This document shows, piece after piece, positions 5,350-6,769 of a stretch of 6,769 bases of DNA. The stretch comes from an uncultured bacterium (GTDB lineage: Bacteria > Cyanobacteriota > Vampirovibrionia > Gastranaerophilales > Gastranaerophilaceae): positions 1 to 6,769 of the forward strand of contig CABUAQ010000097.1 in the NCBI GenBank assembly GCA_902489575.1, in the 5' to 3' direction. The notes below the pieces were generated by a model. The model was not told the DNA's origin. It did not search any database and saw only the letters and a program-made list of their open reading frames with translations. The position numbers and the translations under genes were made by a program. How positions within the stretch are numbered: position 1 is the first letter of the stretch; every line of letters starts with the position of its first letter.

Positions 5350-6594
5350 ATGGAAATTTATGTTTATGAATGTTTCAGTTCTTCCGAGTCAAGATTTATG
5401 GGCACTTTGTTTGTTGACACCGCAAAAAGAAATGAGCATTATTCATTTGAATATTCTGATGAATGGTTGAAAGAAACGAAGTTCTCTTATCAACTTGACC
5501 CTGATATTTTCTTTTATTCAGGCAGACAATTTCCGTCAAAGAATGAGTTTGGTATTTTTGCCGATTCTTGTCCTGACAGATGGGGCAGAGCTTTGATAAA
5601 TAGGCGTGAGAGAATTCAAGCCGACAGAGAAAAAAGAAAGCCACGAGAACTTCACACAAGCGATTATTTACTTGGCGTTTATGACGAAACACGAATGGGA
5701 GCTTTGCGATTTAAAACTGATAAGGACGGAGAGTTTTTATCTAATGATTCTGATGTAGCGGCACCGCCATGGACAACACTGAGAACGCTTGAAGAAGCTT
5801 CACGAAATTATGAAATTGATGAAGATTTTTTGAATGATAAATGGTTGAAACAACTGATAAAACCCGGTTCATCACTTGGTGGTGCAAGACCAAAGGCAAA
5901 TATTGAAGCGCCCGACGGCAGTCTTTGGATAGCCAAGTTTCCGTCAAAAAATGATGAGTGTAATATTGGTGCTTGGGAAAAAGTCACTCATGATTTAGCA
6001 AAATTGTGCGGTCTTAATGTACCTGAGTCAAAACTTGAAACATTTTCTAAATTAGGCAGTACTTTTTTAGTAAAACGCTTTGACAGAGACGGTAAAAAAA
6101 GAATTCATTTTTCTTCTGCAATGACTATGCTCGGCAAAACAGACGGAGCAAGTGCAGATGACGGAAGCAGCTATTTAGACATTGTTTCATTTCTTAAATC
6201 ATATGGAGCAAATCCTAAACAAGATATTGTTGAATTATGGAAACGAATTGTATTTAATATGGCTGTTAACAATACTGATGACCATTTAAGAAATCATGGA
6301 TTTATTCTAACCAAATCCGGATGGGTGTTGTCGCCGTTATATGATGTAAATCCTGTTCCGTTCGGAGATGAATTATCATTAAATGTTGATGCAAATGATA
6401 ATAGAGTTTCTGCTGATTTAGCTATTAAATCTGCATCATATTATAATCTTAAAGAACAGGAAGCAATAGAATACGCTAATGAGATTATCGGCATTGTAAA
6501 TTCCAATTGGGAAAAAATTGCCGCACAATACGGTCTAAGCAGAAGTTCAATAGAATATATGAGACCGGCATTCAGCTTAAAACCGATTGAATAA
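5350..6594 (+). CDS. hipA: HipA-family serine/threonine kinase toxin
   Basis: This 414-residue protein has both HipA domains. The N-terminal domain includes FGIFADSCPDRWGR (67-80), a standard HipA N-domain motif. The kinase core has the regulatory/Gly-rich loop GSSLGGARPKA (173-183), where E. coli HipA carries its autophosphorylated Ser150, a candidate ATP-binding Lys195 in WIAKFPS, LVKRFDRDG (240-248), the catalytic NTDDHLRN (308-315, Asp310 and Asn315), and the metal-binding SPLYDVNP (328-335, Asp332). All key residues are present and the length is normal (E. coli HipA is 440), so it looks active. HipA kinases phosphorylate targets such as glutamyl-tRNA synthetase and arrest growth; the substrate here is unknown. 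It is the second gene of the hipBA operon, 3 nt after hipB. No clear terminator follows within 40 nt. Confidence 0.95.
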   Translation: MEIYVYECFSSSESRFMGTLFVDTAKRNEHYSFEYSDEWLKETKFSYQLDPDIFFYSGRQFPSKNEFGIFADSCPDRWGRALINRRERIQADREKRKPRELHTSDYLLGVYDETRMGALRFKTDKDGEFLSNDSDVAAPPWTTLRTLEEASRNYEIDEDFLNDKWLKQLIKPGSSLGGARPKANIEAPDGSLWIAKFPSKNDECNIGAWEKVTHDLAKLCGLNVPESKLETFSKLGSTFLVKRFDRDGKKRIHFSSAMTMLGKTDGASADDGSSYLDIVSFLKSYGANPKQDIVELWKRIVFNMAVNNTDDHLRNHGFILTKSGWVLSPLYDVNPVPFGDELSLNVDANDNRVSADLAIKSASYYNLKEQEAIEYANEIIGIVNSNWEKIAAQYGLSRSSIEYMRPAFSLKPIE

Positions 6595-6630
6595 GCTTTT
6601 ATATTCTTCGTCATCAAATGATGCACTACC

Positions 6631-6769
6631 CTACTGTAAAAGATAATGTGGATTTAGAGTTTCTTTATACACCTCAGTGTAAGGTTCGCAATTTTTCATA
6701 CGAATTTGCTGTTTTAAGCAAAAATAAAATTCTGAGAGATTTTTGAGAGACGCAAAGTCTGAAAAATGG
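6631..6769 (-). CDS. Possible C-terminal end of a gene entering from the right
   Basis: On the minus strand a frame is open from the right window edge for 45 codons and ends at the TAG at 6633-6631. Its residues look protein-like: a Leu/Phe-rich stretch (KNLSEFYFCLKQQIR), then KNCEPYTEVYKETLNPHY near the end. It would converge on hipA with a 36-nt gap. After the TAG the same frame continues GSASFDDEEYKSLFNRF to a TAA inside the hipA 3' end, so the gene may be truncated or the match may be accidental. I do not recognise the family. The 6595-6630 gap holds only a weak CATCA/TGATG hairpin with no T run. Confidence 0.35.
   Translation of the reverse strand, partial: HFSDFASLKNLSEFYFCLKQQIRMKNCEPYTEVYKETLNPHYLLQ

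Noticed and set aside
5396..5692. Minus-strand ORF of 98 codons inside hipA
   Set aside because: It lies antisense to well-conserved HipA N-domain coding sequence and has no recognisable motif or ribosome binding site.

Overview
This AT-rich window has strong AGGAGG-type ribosome binding sites, Gram-positive style promoters (TTGACA/TATAAT) and T-rich intrinsic terminators. Together with the type of HipA-like protein at the left, it suggests a Bacillota genome, most likely a gut-type Clostridia member; the genus is not resolved. The content is accessory 'defence island' DNA: kinase-toxin-type genes, an anti-phage operon and a recombinase remnant.

Layout from left to right. A HipA-like kinase gene (178-1416, +) has a readable promoter (115-143) and a strong terminator (1446-1485). 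It converges on a two-gene minus-strand operon: a SIR2-family protein (3469-4494) followed by a HerA/DUF87 ATPase (start at 3482, stop at 1693), whose start overlaps the SIR2 stop by 14 nt. This pair matches the known SIR2-HerA (Nezha-type) anti-phage architecture. The herA gene is broken in this sequence: its true 5' end reads 32 codons and then stops, and the remaining 535-codon frame lies in the -1 frame. One missing A in a six-A run (3398-3403) would restore a 596-residue protein.

Behind the operon promoter lie an intrinsic terminator (4602-4635, -) and the last ~45 codons of a tyrosine recombinase (4672-4809, -), so the SIR2-HerA cassette sits directly downstream of a dead integrase gene. 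A consensus promoter (4975-5003) then drives a complete hipBA-type toxin-antitoxin operon to the right (hipB 5026-5346, hipA 5350-6594). At the right edge a minus-strand frame enters the window and stops at 6631; it may be the C-terminus of another gene.

How the genes could work together: the SIR2 protein is expected to be an NAD+-consuming effector assembled on, and controlled by, the HerA hexamer. HipBA is expected to be an autoregulated kinase toxin with its HTH antitoxin. The stand-alone HipA-like protein has no HipB-type partner in view. I see no wholly new system. The points most worth checking are the frameshifted herA, the HipA-like kinases on both sides of the SIR2-HerA operon, the integrase scar, and the unusual SIR2 nucleotide loop.
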